Source: Methylobacterium goesingense (lineage in GTDB: Bacteria; Pseudomonadota; Alphaproteobacteria; Rhizobiales; Beijerinckiaceae). Taken from it: DNA of 64,000 nucleotides. Below are positions 25,305 through 33,473 of this stretch, piece after piece; the first letter of the stretch is position 1, and each line of letters opens with the position of its first letter. The stretch is taken from the NCBI RefSeq assembly GCF_022179225.1, contig NZ_BPQL01000066.1:1-64000 (forward strand). The letters are read 5' to 3'. Below the pieces are notes generated by a model. The model was given only the letters and a program-made list of their open reading frames with translations, was not told the DNA's origin and made no database searches. A program made the position numbers and the translations under genes.

Positions 25305-26231
25305 CCGCCCCATCAGCGCATCCACGTGCGCGGCGGCGGAGAGCCCGAGCCCTTTGAGGCTGTAGCCGCCCTCCAGCACCGAGACCACGCGTCCGCCCGC
25401 GTGCCGCTCGGCCAGGTCCATCAGGCGGCGAGTGGCCCAGCCGAAATCGGCCTCGGTCAGGCGCACGCTCCCGAGCGGGTCGAGGTGGTGCGCGTCGAAA
25501 CCCGCCGAGATGATAATGAGGTCCGGCGCGAAGGACTCGAGGCGGGACAGGATTCCGGCCTCGAAGACCTCGCGGAAGACCGCGCCATCGTCGCCCGCGC
25601 GCAGGGGCACGTTCACGATGGTGTCGTGATTGCCACGCTCCCCACGTGCACCCGTGCCGGGAAACAGGGGCATCTCGTGGGTCGAGGCGTACATGACGGA
25701 TCGATCGTCCCAGAAGATGTCCTGTGTCCCGTTCCCGTGATGGACGTCCCAGTCGACCACGGCGACGCGGGCCGCCCCGTGTGCCTCGCGGGCATGGCGA
25801 GCGGCGATGGCGGCGTTGTTGAAGAGGCAGAAGCCCATGGCGGTCATGCGCTCGGCATGGTGGCCGGGCGGACGCATGGCGACGAACGCATTGGTGCACT
25901 CGCCCGTCATCACCGCATCGACCGCATGGACCGCACCGCCGACCCCGCGCAGGGCCGCCTCCAGGGTGCCGGGCGAGAGAAGCGTATCGCCGTCGATCTG
26001 GACGTAACCATCCTGCGGCGACGCCTCGATGATCGCCTGTACGTAGGGAACCGGGTGAACGAGGGTCGGAACCTCCGGCGCGGCCTTCGGCGCCAGTGCA
26101 CGCACGAGTCCGACGAAGCGTTCGTCCTCCAGGGCCCGGTCCACGGCGCGGATACGGTCCGCCCGCTCGGGGTGCCCCTCCGGCATGGCGTGGTCGAGGG
26201 CAGCGGGATGGCTCACGTACAGCGTCGTCAC
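25302..26231 (-). CDS. Histone deacetylase family protein (AcuC/APAH-like)
   Basis: A 309-residue class II HDAC-like zinc hydrolase. Family motifs: RPPGHHAE (tandem His), VDWDVHHGNGTQDIFW (zinc ligands Asp and His), SAGFDAH (zinc Asp), LEGGYS near the C-terminus. Bacterial members deacetylate small amines such as acetylpolyamines, or lysines as in AcuC; the substrate here is open. The chosen start is the GTG at 26231 (VTTLYVSHPAALDH), with AGGGGGA upstream and the correct family N-terminus; longer readings add an unrelated leader. The stop is embedded in repeat copy A. Confidence 0.9.
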   Translation of the reverse strand: MTTLYVSHPAALDHAMPEGHPERADRIRAVDRALEDERFVGLVRALAPKAAPEVPTLVHPVPYVQAIIEASPQDGYVQIDGDTLLSPGTLEAALRGVGGAVHAVDAVMTGECTNAFVAMRPPGHHAERMTAMGFCLFNNAAIAARHAREAHGAARVAVVDWDVHHGNGTQDIFWDDRSVMYASTHEMPLFPGTGARGERGNHDTIVNVPLRAGDDGAVFREVFEAGILSRLESFAPDLIIISAGFDAHHLDPLGSVRLTEADFGWATRRLMDLAERHAGGRVVSVLEGGYSLKGLGLSAAAHVDALMGR

Positions 26232-26621
26232 GGTCGTCCCCCTGGCGGTATCGCTGCGCGCCGCCGCGCAGCAGCGAGCCTTGCAGATGTGCCATGCCTG
26301 CGCGCACTCCACCATGCCGGGATGCGCGCCGCATTCCGGTTGTGCAAGCCTTCGTTCGCGCGAGCCTTCGCAGACCGAGCCACGATTTTGCAGGCGCTTT
26401 CCGCCGCTGACAGACCCGCGATCGGACATTGAGCCGCGTGAGGTGGCAGAGCATGACATGCGCTCTCGGAGGGATCCGTGCTTGCATCACGGGCCGTCCG
26501 CACGCGATGAGCCTGCCGCGAGTGCAAGGCGCGGCAGGCGCGGGGTATGTCGGCCCCGGACGAGCCATCGTGAGATCAGGGGCTGGCGCCGACGCACGGC
26601 CGAACCAGGGAAGTTTAGACG
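26232..26621. other. Intergenic region between divergent genes
   Basis: 390 bases between the deacetylase and panD. I see no coding frame of family-like sequence and no clear promoter. It must hold the promoters of both divergent genes. Confidence 0.5.
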
Positions 26622-27044
26622 ATGCAGAGTTTCATGCGCGCCAAATTGCATGGCCTCCGGGTGACCGGTGCCGACCTCAACTACCACGGCTCGATCACCC
26701 TTGATGCCGACTTCTGCCGGGAGGTCGGACTCGATCCGCTGGAGTTCGTCGAGATTTGGAACAAGATGTCGGGCGCGCGGATCAGCACCTACGTGCTCTA
26801 CGGAGCAGCCGGCTCGCGCTGCTGCATCCTGAACGGCGCTGCTGCGCGGACCTGTCAGGTCGGCGACGAGGTCATCATCGCCTCCTCGACCTACGGTTCG
26901 GTTGCGGACGTCATCGCGCAAAAGCCGAAGGTACTCATCTTCGGTGACGGCAACACCGTCGCCGACCGTGTCACTTACGATGTCTTCCGAGACGCGGAGG
27001 GACGGCTCGATATGCGCGTCCTCAGCACCGGACCGATCGCGTGA
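26622..27044 (+). CDS. panD: Aspartate 1-decarboxylase
   Basis: A 140-residue PanD that makes beta-alanine for pantothenate/CoA. The proenzyme self-cleaves at Gly-Ser; here HGSITLDAD has Gly23-Ser24, giving the pyruvoyl group on Ser24. Other family features are Tyr in [10 protein letters not shown] and the [18 protein letters not shown] stretch. The start ATG at 26622 gives [10 protein letters not shown], a slightly long but normal N-terminus (ATG at 26634 is an alternative). Confidence 0.95.
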   Translation: MQSFMRAKLHGLRVTGADLNYHGSITLDADFCREVGLDPLEFVEIWNKMSGARISTYVLYGAAGSRCCILNGAAARTCQVGDEVIIASSTYGSVADVIAQKPKVLIFGDGNTVADRVTYDVFRDAEGRLDMRVLSTGPIA

Positions 27045-27245
27045 ATCTCCGCATCGCGATCGCGCGCCGGGATTCGGGTACGCGGCCGGCAAGTCAGGAT
27101 TTCGAAACGCTCATTCGTGAGCAGGCTTTAACCTGAACGTCGATTCAGATTTGCGCGTTAAGGACTTGAACGATGCCCTCCTGCATAGTCGAACAATCGA
27201 AAGACACACAGACCGGCCAAGACAAAGCCGGAGAGGTATCAAGAG

Positions 27246-27680
27246 ATGATCAACCTTTCGCTGCAGGTTTTCTGTAACCGTATCGTCGCCGCCGGCCGCA
27301 TCGGCGCCGAGGACGTCCAGACCCTCTGCCGGAACGTCCTGCCGGACGGGCTGACCTGCCGGGACGAGGCCGACATGCTGATCGCCCTCGACCGCGTGGC
27401 GACCTCGGATGCCGCCTTCGGCGACTACCTCGTGACCTCCGTGGTGGATTTCGCGGTGTGGGGCGAGCGGCCGACCGGCTACATCGACCCCGAGGTGGCC
27501 CGCTGGCTCGTCGGCTCTCTCAGCAACGGCAGCGGCCCAACCGCGCTCGCCGCCCGGATCGCCCGCGAAGTCGTGCGCGAGGCCCAGGCCAGCGACGAGG
27601 CACTCATCGCCTTCGCGCTGGCCGTAAACCGCCACACCGCCGAGACGACGGCCTCCACGATGGTGCGGCTGGCTGCCTGA
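27246..27680 (+). CDS. Hypothetical protein (144 aa)
   Basis: A 144-residue, mainly helical, soluble protein starting MINLSLQVFCNRIVAAGRIG. There is a good AGAGG upstream of the ATG. Codon use is like the surrounding core genes, with strong GC3. I do not recognise the family; acidic and alanine-rich helices without metal or nucleotide motifs are all that can be seen. It sits alone between panD and pccA, both in acyl-CoA/CoA-related metabolism, but this is weak context. Confidence 0.7.
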   Translation: MINLSLQVFCNRIVAAGRIGAEDVQTLCRNVLPDGLTCRDEADMLIALDRVATSDAAFGDYLVTSVVDFAVWGERPTGYIDPEVARWLVGSLSNGSGPTALAARIAREVVREAQASDEALIAFALAVNRHTAETTASTMVRLAA

Positions 27681-27705
27681 GCGGGTCGCCCACACGATCC
27701 AGGCC

Positions 27706-27746
27706 GCACAAATCGGCGCATACAAAATCCATTTGTGCAATGCACA
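27706..27746. promoter_or_regulatory. Palindromic candidate operator upstream of pccA
   Basis: GCACAAAT (27706-27713) and ATTTGTGC (27731-27738) are perfect inverted repeats 17 bases apart. The right arm overlaps a tight palindrome, TGTGCA-A-TGCACA (27734-27746). It is about 150 bases before the pccA start, and the sequence differs from the TTTGCAAA-type boxes described for PccR regulators. Confidence 0.45.
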
Positions 27747-27893
27747 TCCTCATGGCTGCGACGCACGCACGAAAACTCTGGACACCCTCGGATCGATCAG
27801 CTTCCCGAAGCCGCATAACTGCTTTAACGGGAACGAGCTTGGGCGTTTGTTGAGACGCCGCATGTTCCCTGACGGACCAGAGTGCGCGGAAAG

Positions 27894-29897
27894 ATGTTCG
27901 ACAAGATTCTGATCGCGAACCGTGGCGAGATCGCCTGTCGCATCATCAAGACCGCCCGCCGCATGGGCATCAAGACCGTGGCGGTCTACTCGGATGCCGA
28001 TCGTGACGCCGTGCACGTCGCCATGGCCGACGAGGCGGTGCATATCGGCCCGGCCCCGGCCGCGCAGTCCTACCTGCTGATCGACAAGATCATCGACGCC
28101 TGCAAACAGACCGGCGCCCAGGCGGTGCATCCCGGCTACGGCTTCCTGTCCGAGCGGGAATCCTTCCCGCGTGCGCTCGAGGCAGCCGGCATCGTTTTCA
28201 TCGGGCCGAACCCGGGCGCGATCGCCGCGATGGGCGACAAGATCGAATCCAAGAAGGCGGCCTCGGCCGCCCAGGTCTCGACCGTGCCGGGCTTCCTCGG
28301 CGTCATTGAGAGCCCTGAGCACGCGGTCACCATCGCGGACGAGATCGGCTATCCCGTGATGATCAAGGCCTCCGCTGGTGGCGGCGGCAAGGGCATGCGC
28401 ATCGCCCACTCGGCCGGCGAAGTCGCGGAAGGCTTCGCCCGTGCCAAGTCCGAGGCCGCCTCGTCCTTCGGCGACGACCGCGTCTTCGTCGAGAAGTTCA
28501 TCACCGATCCGCGCCACATCGAGATCCAGGTGATCGGCGACAAGCACGGCAACGTGATCTACCTCGGCGAGCGCGAGTGCTCGATCCAGCGCCGCAATCA
28601 GAAGGTCATCGAGGAGGCGCCGTCGCCGCTGCTCGACGAGGCCACCCGCCGGAAGATGGGCGAGCAGGCCGTCGCACTGGCGAAAGCCGTGAACTACGAT
28701 TCCGCCGGCACGGTGGAGTTCGTGGCAGGCCAGGACAAATCGTTCTACTTCCTCGAAATGAACACCCGCCTGCAGGTGGAGCACCCGGTCACCGAGATGA
28801 TTACCGGCCTCGACCTCGTCGAGCTGATGATCCGTGTCGCGGCCGGTGAGGCTCTGCCGCTGGCGCAGGCCGACGTGAAGCTGAACGGCTGGGCGGTCGA
28901 GAGCCGCGTCTACGCCGAGGACCCGACCCGCAACTTCCTGCCTTCGATCGGTCGCCTCACAACCTACCGGCCGCCGGCGGAGGGTCAGTTCGGCGCCGCG
29001 ACCGTGCGCAACGACACCGGCGTGGAGGAGGGCGGCGAGATCGCGATCCACTACGATCCAATGATCGCCAAGCTCGTCACCTGGGCGCCGACCCGGGCCG
29101 AGGCCATCGAATCGCAGGGCGAGGCCCTCGACGCCTTCGCCATCGAGGGTATCCGCCACAACATCCCGTTCCTCGCCGCCCTGATGGCGCATCCGCGCTG
29201 GCGCGAGGGCAACCTCTCGACGGGCTTCATCGCCGAGGAGTTTCCGGAGGGCTTCGTCGCCCCCGAACCGAAGGGCGAGATCGCACGGCGCATGGCGGCC
29301 GCGGCCGCGGCCATCGACCACAAGATGAACCAGCGCAAGCGCGGCATCTCCGGCCAGATGCGCGACCCCGCGCTGCTGCACTTCGAGCGCGAACGCGTCG
29401 TGGTGCTGGCGGGCGAATCCTATCCGGTCACCGTCGAGGCGGTGGGTGGCACCCTGATCGTCAAGGCCGAGGACGGCGAAACCTGGACGGTGTCGAGCGA
29501 CTGGCGCCCCGGCGAGCCGGTCTGGCAAGGTGAGATCGCCGGAACCCGCGTCGCCATGCAGGTGCGTGGTCTCCTCAACGGCGTCGCGCTCCAGCATGCC
29601 GGCGCCGCCGCCGAAGCCCGCGTCTACACGAAGCGCGAAGCAGCGCTCGCCGCCCTGATGCCCGTCAAGGAGGATGCGGGTTCGGGGAAGCAGGTGCTCT
29701 GCCCGATGCCCGGCCTCGTCAAGGCGATCCTGGTCAAGGAGGGCCAGGAGGTGAAGAACGGCGAAGCGCTCGCCATCGTCGAGGCGATGAAGATGGAGAA
29801 CGTGCTGCGCGCCGAACGCGACGCCACCGTCGCCAAGATCGCCGCGAAGGAAGGCGACAGCCTCGCGGTCGACGCCGTCATCCTCGAATTCGCCTGA
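27894..29897 (+). CDS. pccA: Propionyl-CoA (acetyl-CoA) carboxylase, biotin-carrying alpha subunit
   Basis: A 667-residue fusion of biotin carboxylase (residues 1-450), a BT linker domain and a C-terminal biotinyl domain. Visible: MFDKILIANRGEIACRI, the ATP-grasp glycine loop GGGGKGMRIAH near 160, LEMNTRLQVEHPVTE near 285, and the biotin Lys in EAMKMEN near 630. It carboxylates biotin for transfer to propionyl-CoA, making methylmalonyl-CoA. In organisms using the ethylmalonyl-CoA pathway this consumes the propionyl-CoA formed by Mcl. The beta subunit is not in the window. The ATG at 27894 is preferred to one four codons upstream. Confidence 0.94.
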   Translation: MFDKILIANRGEIACRIIKTARRMGIKTVAVYSDADRDAVHVAMADEAVHIGPAPAAQSYLLIDKIIDACKQTGAQAVHPGYGFLSERESFPRALEAAGIVFIGPNPGAIAAMGDKIESKKAASAAQVSTVPGFLGVIESPEHAVTIADEIGYPVMIKASAGGGGKGMRIAHSAGEVAEGFARAKSEAASSFGDDRVFVEKFITDPRHIEIQVIGDKHGNVIYLGERECSIQRRNQKVIEEAPSPLLDEATRRKMGEQAVALAKAVNYDSAGTVEFVAGQDKSFYFLEMNTRLQVEHPVTEMITGLDLVELMIRVAAGEALPLAQADVKLNGWAVESRVYAEDPTRNFLPSIGRLTTYRPPAEGQFGAATVRNDTGVEEGGEIAIHYDPMIAKLVTWAPTRAEAIESQGEALDAFAIEGIRHNIPFLAALMAHPRWREGNLSTGFIAEEFPEGFVAPEPKGEIARRMAAAAAAIDHKMNQRKRGISGQMRDPALLHFERERVVVLAGESYPVTVEAVGGTLIVKAEDGETWTVSSDWRPGEPVWQGEIAGTRVAMQVRGLLNGVALQHAGAAAEARVYTKREAALAALMPVKEDAGSGKQVLCPMPGLVKAILVKEGQEVKNGEALAIVEAMKMENVLRAERDATVAKIAAKEGDSLAVDAVILEFA

Positions 29898-29965
29898 GGA
29901 TCCGCCGCCGCGCGCGCTTCGCCTCTCGGACGAAGCGGGCGTGACCAAGAGCCAGGGACGGGTCG

Positions 29966-30397
29966 ATGCCCCTCTATTTCGCTTACGGCGCGAACATGGA
30001 CGCCGGCGCGATGGCGGCGCGCTGCCCGCGCTCGACTTTGATCGGGCAGGGCCGTCTCAATCGGCATCGCTTCATCATTATGCGCGAGGGCTATGCCTCG
30101 GTTGTACGCGATCCGCGTGCGACCGTGTTCGGAATCCTTTGGGATCTCGCCCTCGGGGACGTAGCGGCCCTCGACCGCTACGAGGGTGTGGCCTCGGGTC
30201 TCTACATCAAGGCGATGCAGCCGATCACGGTGCCGGGTGGATCGAAGCGAGCGCTGATCTACCTCGGCGGCACGAGCGTCACGGGTTCGCCCCGCCCGGG
30301 CTATCTGGAAGCGGTCCTGGCCGCGGCCACCGCCGCGCAACTGCCGGCGGCGTACCGCGCGGAATTGCATGCCTGGCAGCGAGGACGAACGCCGTGA
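29966..30397 (+). CDS. Gamma-glutamylcyclotransferase-like protein
   Basis: A 143-residue GGCT/AIG2-fold protein. The N-terminal YFAYGANM is the substrate-loop signature, followed by VFGILWDLALGDVAALDRYEG, which carries the family's conserved YEG. Members act on gamma-glutamyl amines or peptides; the specificity is unknown. Its TGA overlaps the ATG of the acylphosphatase gene by one base, so the two are translationally coupled. Confidence 0.87.
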   Translation: MPLYFAYGANMDAGAMAARCPRSTLIGQGRLNRHRFIIMREGYASVVRDPRATVFGILWDLALGDVAALDRYEGVASGLYIKAMQPITVPGGSKRALIYLGGTSVTGSPRPGYLEAVLAAATAAQLPAAYRAELHAWQRGRTP

Positions 30398-30675
30398 TGT
30401 CCGAAATCCGTACCGTTGCCGTCATCATCCGTGGGCGGGTCCAGGGCGTCGGATACCGGATGTGGACACGGGACGAGGCCGAGCGCCAGGGCCTCGCGGG
30501 CCATGTTCGCAATCGGTCCGACGGCAGCGTCGAAGCGGTCTTCTCGGGGTCGAGTGACGCGGTCGGTCGGATGCTGGAGGCTTGCCGGCACGGCCCCCCC
30601 GGCGCGCGGGTCAGCGAAGTGGTGGTGTCCGACCACGGCGAGGCGCCGCCACAAGCTGGATTCGCGATCCGCTGA
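30397..30675 (+). CDS. Acylphosphatase
   Basis: A 92-residue single-domain acylphosphatase hydrolysing carboxyl-phosphate bonds. The active-site Arg is in GRVQGVGYRMW and the Asn in VRNRSDGSVE; the remainder fits the small ferredoxin-like fold. The ATG at 30397 overlaps the preceding stop. Confidence 0.93.
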   Translation: MSEIRTVAVIIRGRVQGVGYRMWTRDEAERQGLAGHVRNRSDGSVEAVFSGSSDAVGRMLEACRHGPPGARVSEVVVSDHGEAPPQAGFAIR

Positions 30676-30790
30676 CGCCGGACACCCTTCGATCGGTTTC
30701 AGGGCACAGGACGGGTGGACAGCCAGTCGGCATCCGGGCTAGCGCCCGGTGCGAGGCGGCCGGCCACCGGGCGTCCAGAGACGGGACCCG

Positions 30791-31513
30791 ATGCTCACCG
30801 CCGACTTCTCCTATCTCGACCTCGCGGCGCTTTGCTACTTCGTGGCGGCCTGGGCCGGATACGGCGTCGCCGTCGCGCGCATGCGCGGGCGCCGCACCAG
30901 CCTCAGCCAGATCATGAACGCCCAGCGCGCCGAGTGGACGCGCCAGCTCATCGGGCGCGACAACCGCGTGGTCGACACCACCATCAACGCTTCGTTGCAG
31001 AACGGGACCGCTTTCTTCGCCTCGACATCATTGATCGCGCTGGGCGGCGTGCTGACCCTTTCGCGCTCCGGCGACGATGTGCTCACGCTGTTCGGGGCCC
31101 TGCCGTTCGGTGCCATCGCCACGCGGGTCACCTGGGAGATCAAGGTCGCGGGCCTGGCGGTCGTGTTCGTCTACGCCTTCTTCAAGTTCTCCTGGGCCTA
31201 TCGCCTGTTCAATTACGGCGCGATCCTCCTCGGTGCCGTGCCGCCGAAGGGATCTGGAGCCACGCCGGAACAGATGCAGCGCGCCGCCCGCAAGGCAGCG
31301 GCGATGAACATCGCCGCCGGTAGCCATTTCGCGCGCGGACAGCGAGCCTTCTTCTTCGCCCTGGCCTATCTCGGCTGGTTCGTGAGTCCCTGGCTCCTCA
31401 TGCTGACGACCACGGCGGTGGTCCTGGTCATGTGGCGGCGGCAATTCGCATCGAAAATTCGCGCGGCACTGCTGGCGGAAGACGACGGGACAGGGCAGGG
31501 GTGGCAACCATGA
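30791..31513 (+). CDS. DUF599 family membrane protein
   Basis: A 240-residue inner-membrane protein with four or so hydrophobic segments: residues about 8-26 (LAALCYFVAAWAGYGVAVA), 75-95, 112-135 and 190-220. The central DNRVVDTTINASLQNGTAFFAS region is typical of DUF599. The function is unknown. Start ATG 30791. Its stop overlaps the start of the DUF3253 gene (ATGA). Confidence 0.85.
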   Translation: MLTADFSYLDLAALCYFVAAWAGYGVAVARMRGRRTSLSQIMNAQRAEWTRQLIGRDNRVVDTTINASLQNGTAFFASTSLIALGGVLTLSRSGDDVLTLFGALPFGAIATRVTWEIKVAGLAVVFVYAFFKFSWAYRLFNYGAILLGAVPPKGSGATPEQMQRAARKAAAMNIAAGSHFARGQRAFFFALAYLGWFVSPWLLMLTTTAVVLVMWRRQFASKIRAALLAEDDGTGQGWQP

Positions 31514-31917
31514 CGATTCCAAAAAAGCCGACGCGCCAGCGCACCTCCTCCCCGAAGAAGCCGCCTGAGGCGGCCAAACCGGTTGCTCAACCGGCCGCCG
31601 CGAAAACGGGTGGGCGGCCGGAGCGGAAGGGCCCATCCGAGGAGGCCATCGCCGAAACGATCCTGCGCCTCGTCGCGGCGCGCGGGGCCAGCAAGACGGT
31701 TTGCCCCTCGGAAGTGGCGCGCGATCTTGCCGGGCCGCAGCCGGAGGCCTGGAGCCCTCTGATGCAGCCCGTCCGCCGGGTCGCGGTGCGGATGACCAAG
31801 GCCGGCGAGGTCGCGATCCTGCGCAAGGGCAAGCCCGTCGAGGACCCGGACGACTTTCGCGGGATCTACCGGCTCGGCGCCGTCTCGGCGACCTCGGACG
31901 ATACCGACGCGGATTGA
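31510..31917 (+). CDS. DUF3253 domain protein
   Basis: A 135-residue protein with a basic, proline-rich, disordered N-terminus (residues 1-42) and a compact winged-helix-like DUF3253 domain: AIAETILRLVAARGASKTVCPSEVARDL, then RVAVRMTKAGEVAILRKGKPV and the FRGIYRL ending. It may bind nucleic acid; this is an inference from the fold. It overlaps the DUF599 gene by 4 bases at its start and the convergent YdcF-type gene by 52 bases at its end. Confidence 0.82.
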   Translation: MTIPKKPTRQRTSSPKKPPEAAKPVAQPAAAKTGGRPERKGPSEEAIAETILRLVAARGASKTVCPSEVARDLAGPQPEAWSPLMQPVRRVAVRMTKAGEVAILRKGKPVEDPDDFRGIYRLGAVSATSDDTDAD

Positions 31918-32708
31918 GGCGCGGGCAACAGGGCGTCGGTGTAGCCGGCGAGCCTGTAGGCCACGAGGCCGAGCCATTCCTTGACCATCAGATCAAGGAG
32001 CATCAGCCCGTCCGAGGCGAAACCGTTGAAGCGCAGGGCATCGCCCCACCCGTTGGTGCGGTAATCCACCGGGTAGGCGGTGACCGTAAACCCCGCCTGT
32101 CGGAAACAGCCGACGGCGCGGGGCATGTGCCAAGCGGATGTGACCAGGAGCCAGCGCTCGCCGGGCTTTGGCTTCACCAAAGCAGCACTGAAGACCGCGT
32201 TCTCGCGGGTGTTGCGAGAGCGATCCTCTAGGATCAGCCGGGTGCGCGGCAGGCCCATCGTTTCGGCGTAGCGCCCGACAATCTCGGCCTCGGAGGCTGT
32301 AGTGCCGTTGAGGCTACCACTGCCGCCGGTAAAGACGAGGCGGCTCTGCGGATATCGCCGGGCGAGGTCCGCCATGGCGATCTGGCGCTCGCCGGCATCG
32401 TTGACGACGAGTTGGCCCCGCTCCGCCGAGGTGCGGGTCTCTATGGCACCGCCAAGCACGATGATGCCCGCTACCGGGATGTCATCGGCCACATGGGCGG
32501 GAAATCGCTCCTCCAGTGGCAGCGCGACCAAGCCTGCGATTGGGGTGAAGCCGACCGTAACGAGTAGGATGCTCGCGAGGGCACCAAGCCAGAGGCCGAG
32601 GCGGAGCCATCCGGATGCCGCGAGACCGAAGCCGACGAGCACCAGCAGCGTCAGGGTATTCGACGGCGTGACAAGGAAGTAGAGAAGTTTCGAGAGCGGG
32701 AAAAACAT
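31866..32708 (-). CDS. YdcF/ElyC-type DUF218 membrane protein
   Basis: A 280-residue protein with two N-terminal membrane helices (LLYFLVTPSNTLTLLVLVGFG and a second near 38-58) and a periplasmic DUF218 domain. Motifs: GIIVLGGAIETR, LVFTGGSGSLNG, LPRTRLILEDRSRNTRENA, WLLVTSAWHMPRAVGCF. E. coli ElyC of this family affects envelope/undecaprenyl-lipid metabolism. The ATG at 32708 is chosen; an upstream in-frame start at 32747 would add 13 residues. The 3' end overlaps the DUF3253 gene. Confidence 0.87.
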   Translation of the reverse strand: MFFPLSKLLYFLVTPSNTLTLLVLVGFGLAASGWLRLGLWLGALASILLVTVGFTPIAGLVALPLEERFPAHVADDIPVAGIIVLGGAIETRTSAERGQLVVNDAGERQIAMADLARRYPQSRLVFTGGSGSLNGTTASEAEIVGRYAETMGLPRTRLILEDRSRNTRENAVFSAALVKPKPGERWLLVTSAWHMPRAVGCFRQAGFTVTAYPVDYRTNGWGDALRFNGFASDGLMLLDLMVKEWLGLVAYRLAGYTDALLPAPQSASVSSEVAETAPSR

Positions 32709-32975
32709 CGGGGCGCGGATTCTCGGGACGGTTTGAAGGTCATACATTAAGGCGCGACGTGCTGTCCCGCGTCATCGCCGACCATCATCCATCCGTCGAT
32801 TGGCGGCGTTTTTCCTTTCGAACGCTTCACCCGCGCGACATCTGAGGACTCTCCCGCCGAGCGTGACAGAAATGTCCCGCAGAGCATCGAAGCGTGCTCC
32901 GGAGATTGCGCTTCAGCCGACGACGGCTTAGGTTAACCATGAGGGTGGGATAAATTCCCACGGATTCTAAGCTTC

Positions 32976-33242
32976 ATGCCACGCTACTTCATCGATCTCC
33001 ACGACGGCGCACATTACGTCAAGGACAAGGTCGGCTTCGAACTCGCCGATGAAGCCGCCGTTCGCGGCAAGCTCGTGCGGATCATGGCCAAGATCGCGCA
33101 GGAATTCAGTCTTGATACCGAACGCCAGGATTATCTAGCGATCGTGCGCGACGAGTCCGCAGGGGTGCTCTATCGCGCCCATCTGTCCCTGGACATCGAG
33201 AAGGTAGACCGCACCCTCGAGATGCCGCGCGACGAATCCTGA
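32976..33242 (+). CDS. Small DUF6894-type protein
   Basis: An 88-residue protein starting MPRYFIDLHDGAHYVKD, the hallmark of the DUF6894 family, abundant in Methylobacterium and rhizobia. It is a small soluble alpha/beta protein of unknown role, and is isolated, with about 270 bases upstream without a gene. Confidence 0.8.
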   Translation: MPRYFIDLHDGAHYVKDKVGFELADEAAVRGKLVRIMAKIAQEFSLDTERQDYLAIVRDESAGVLYRAHLSLDIEKVDRTLEMPRDES

Positions 33243-33473
33243 GCGCGCGACGTAGATAATGGCCAGGCGGCTCGGTGTGTCTGATTGCCACCGAGGACGG
33301 CTCGTTCGTGGCGCTCTTCGTTCCGGAAGCCGACAGTGAGATCGGCGTCGGCGAGGCCGTCAGATCATGGGTGCCGCCGAAATCCCAGCTGGGCGATGCT
33401 GAGCGCACCGACCACGAGCGGATGGGTGGGCACCAGTGCCGGCCTCGGTAACACTGAGGCCGAGACTAAACAC

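Noticed and set aside
27750-29948. A 732-codon open frame on the - strand
   Set aside because: Antisense to pccA; no family motifs.
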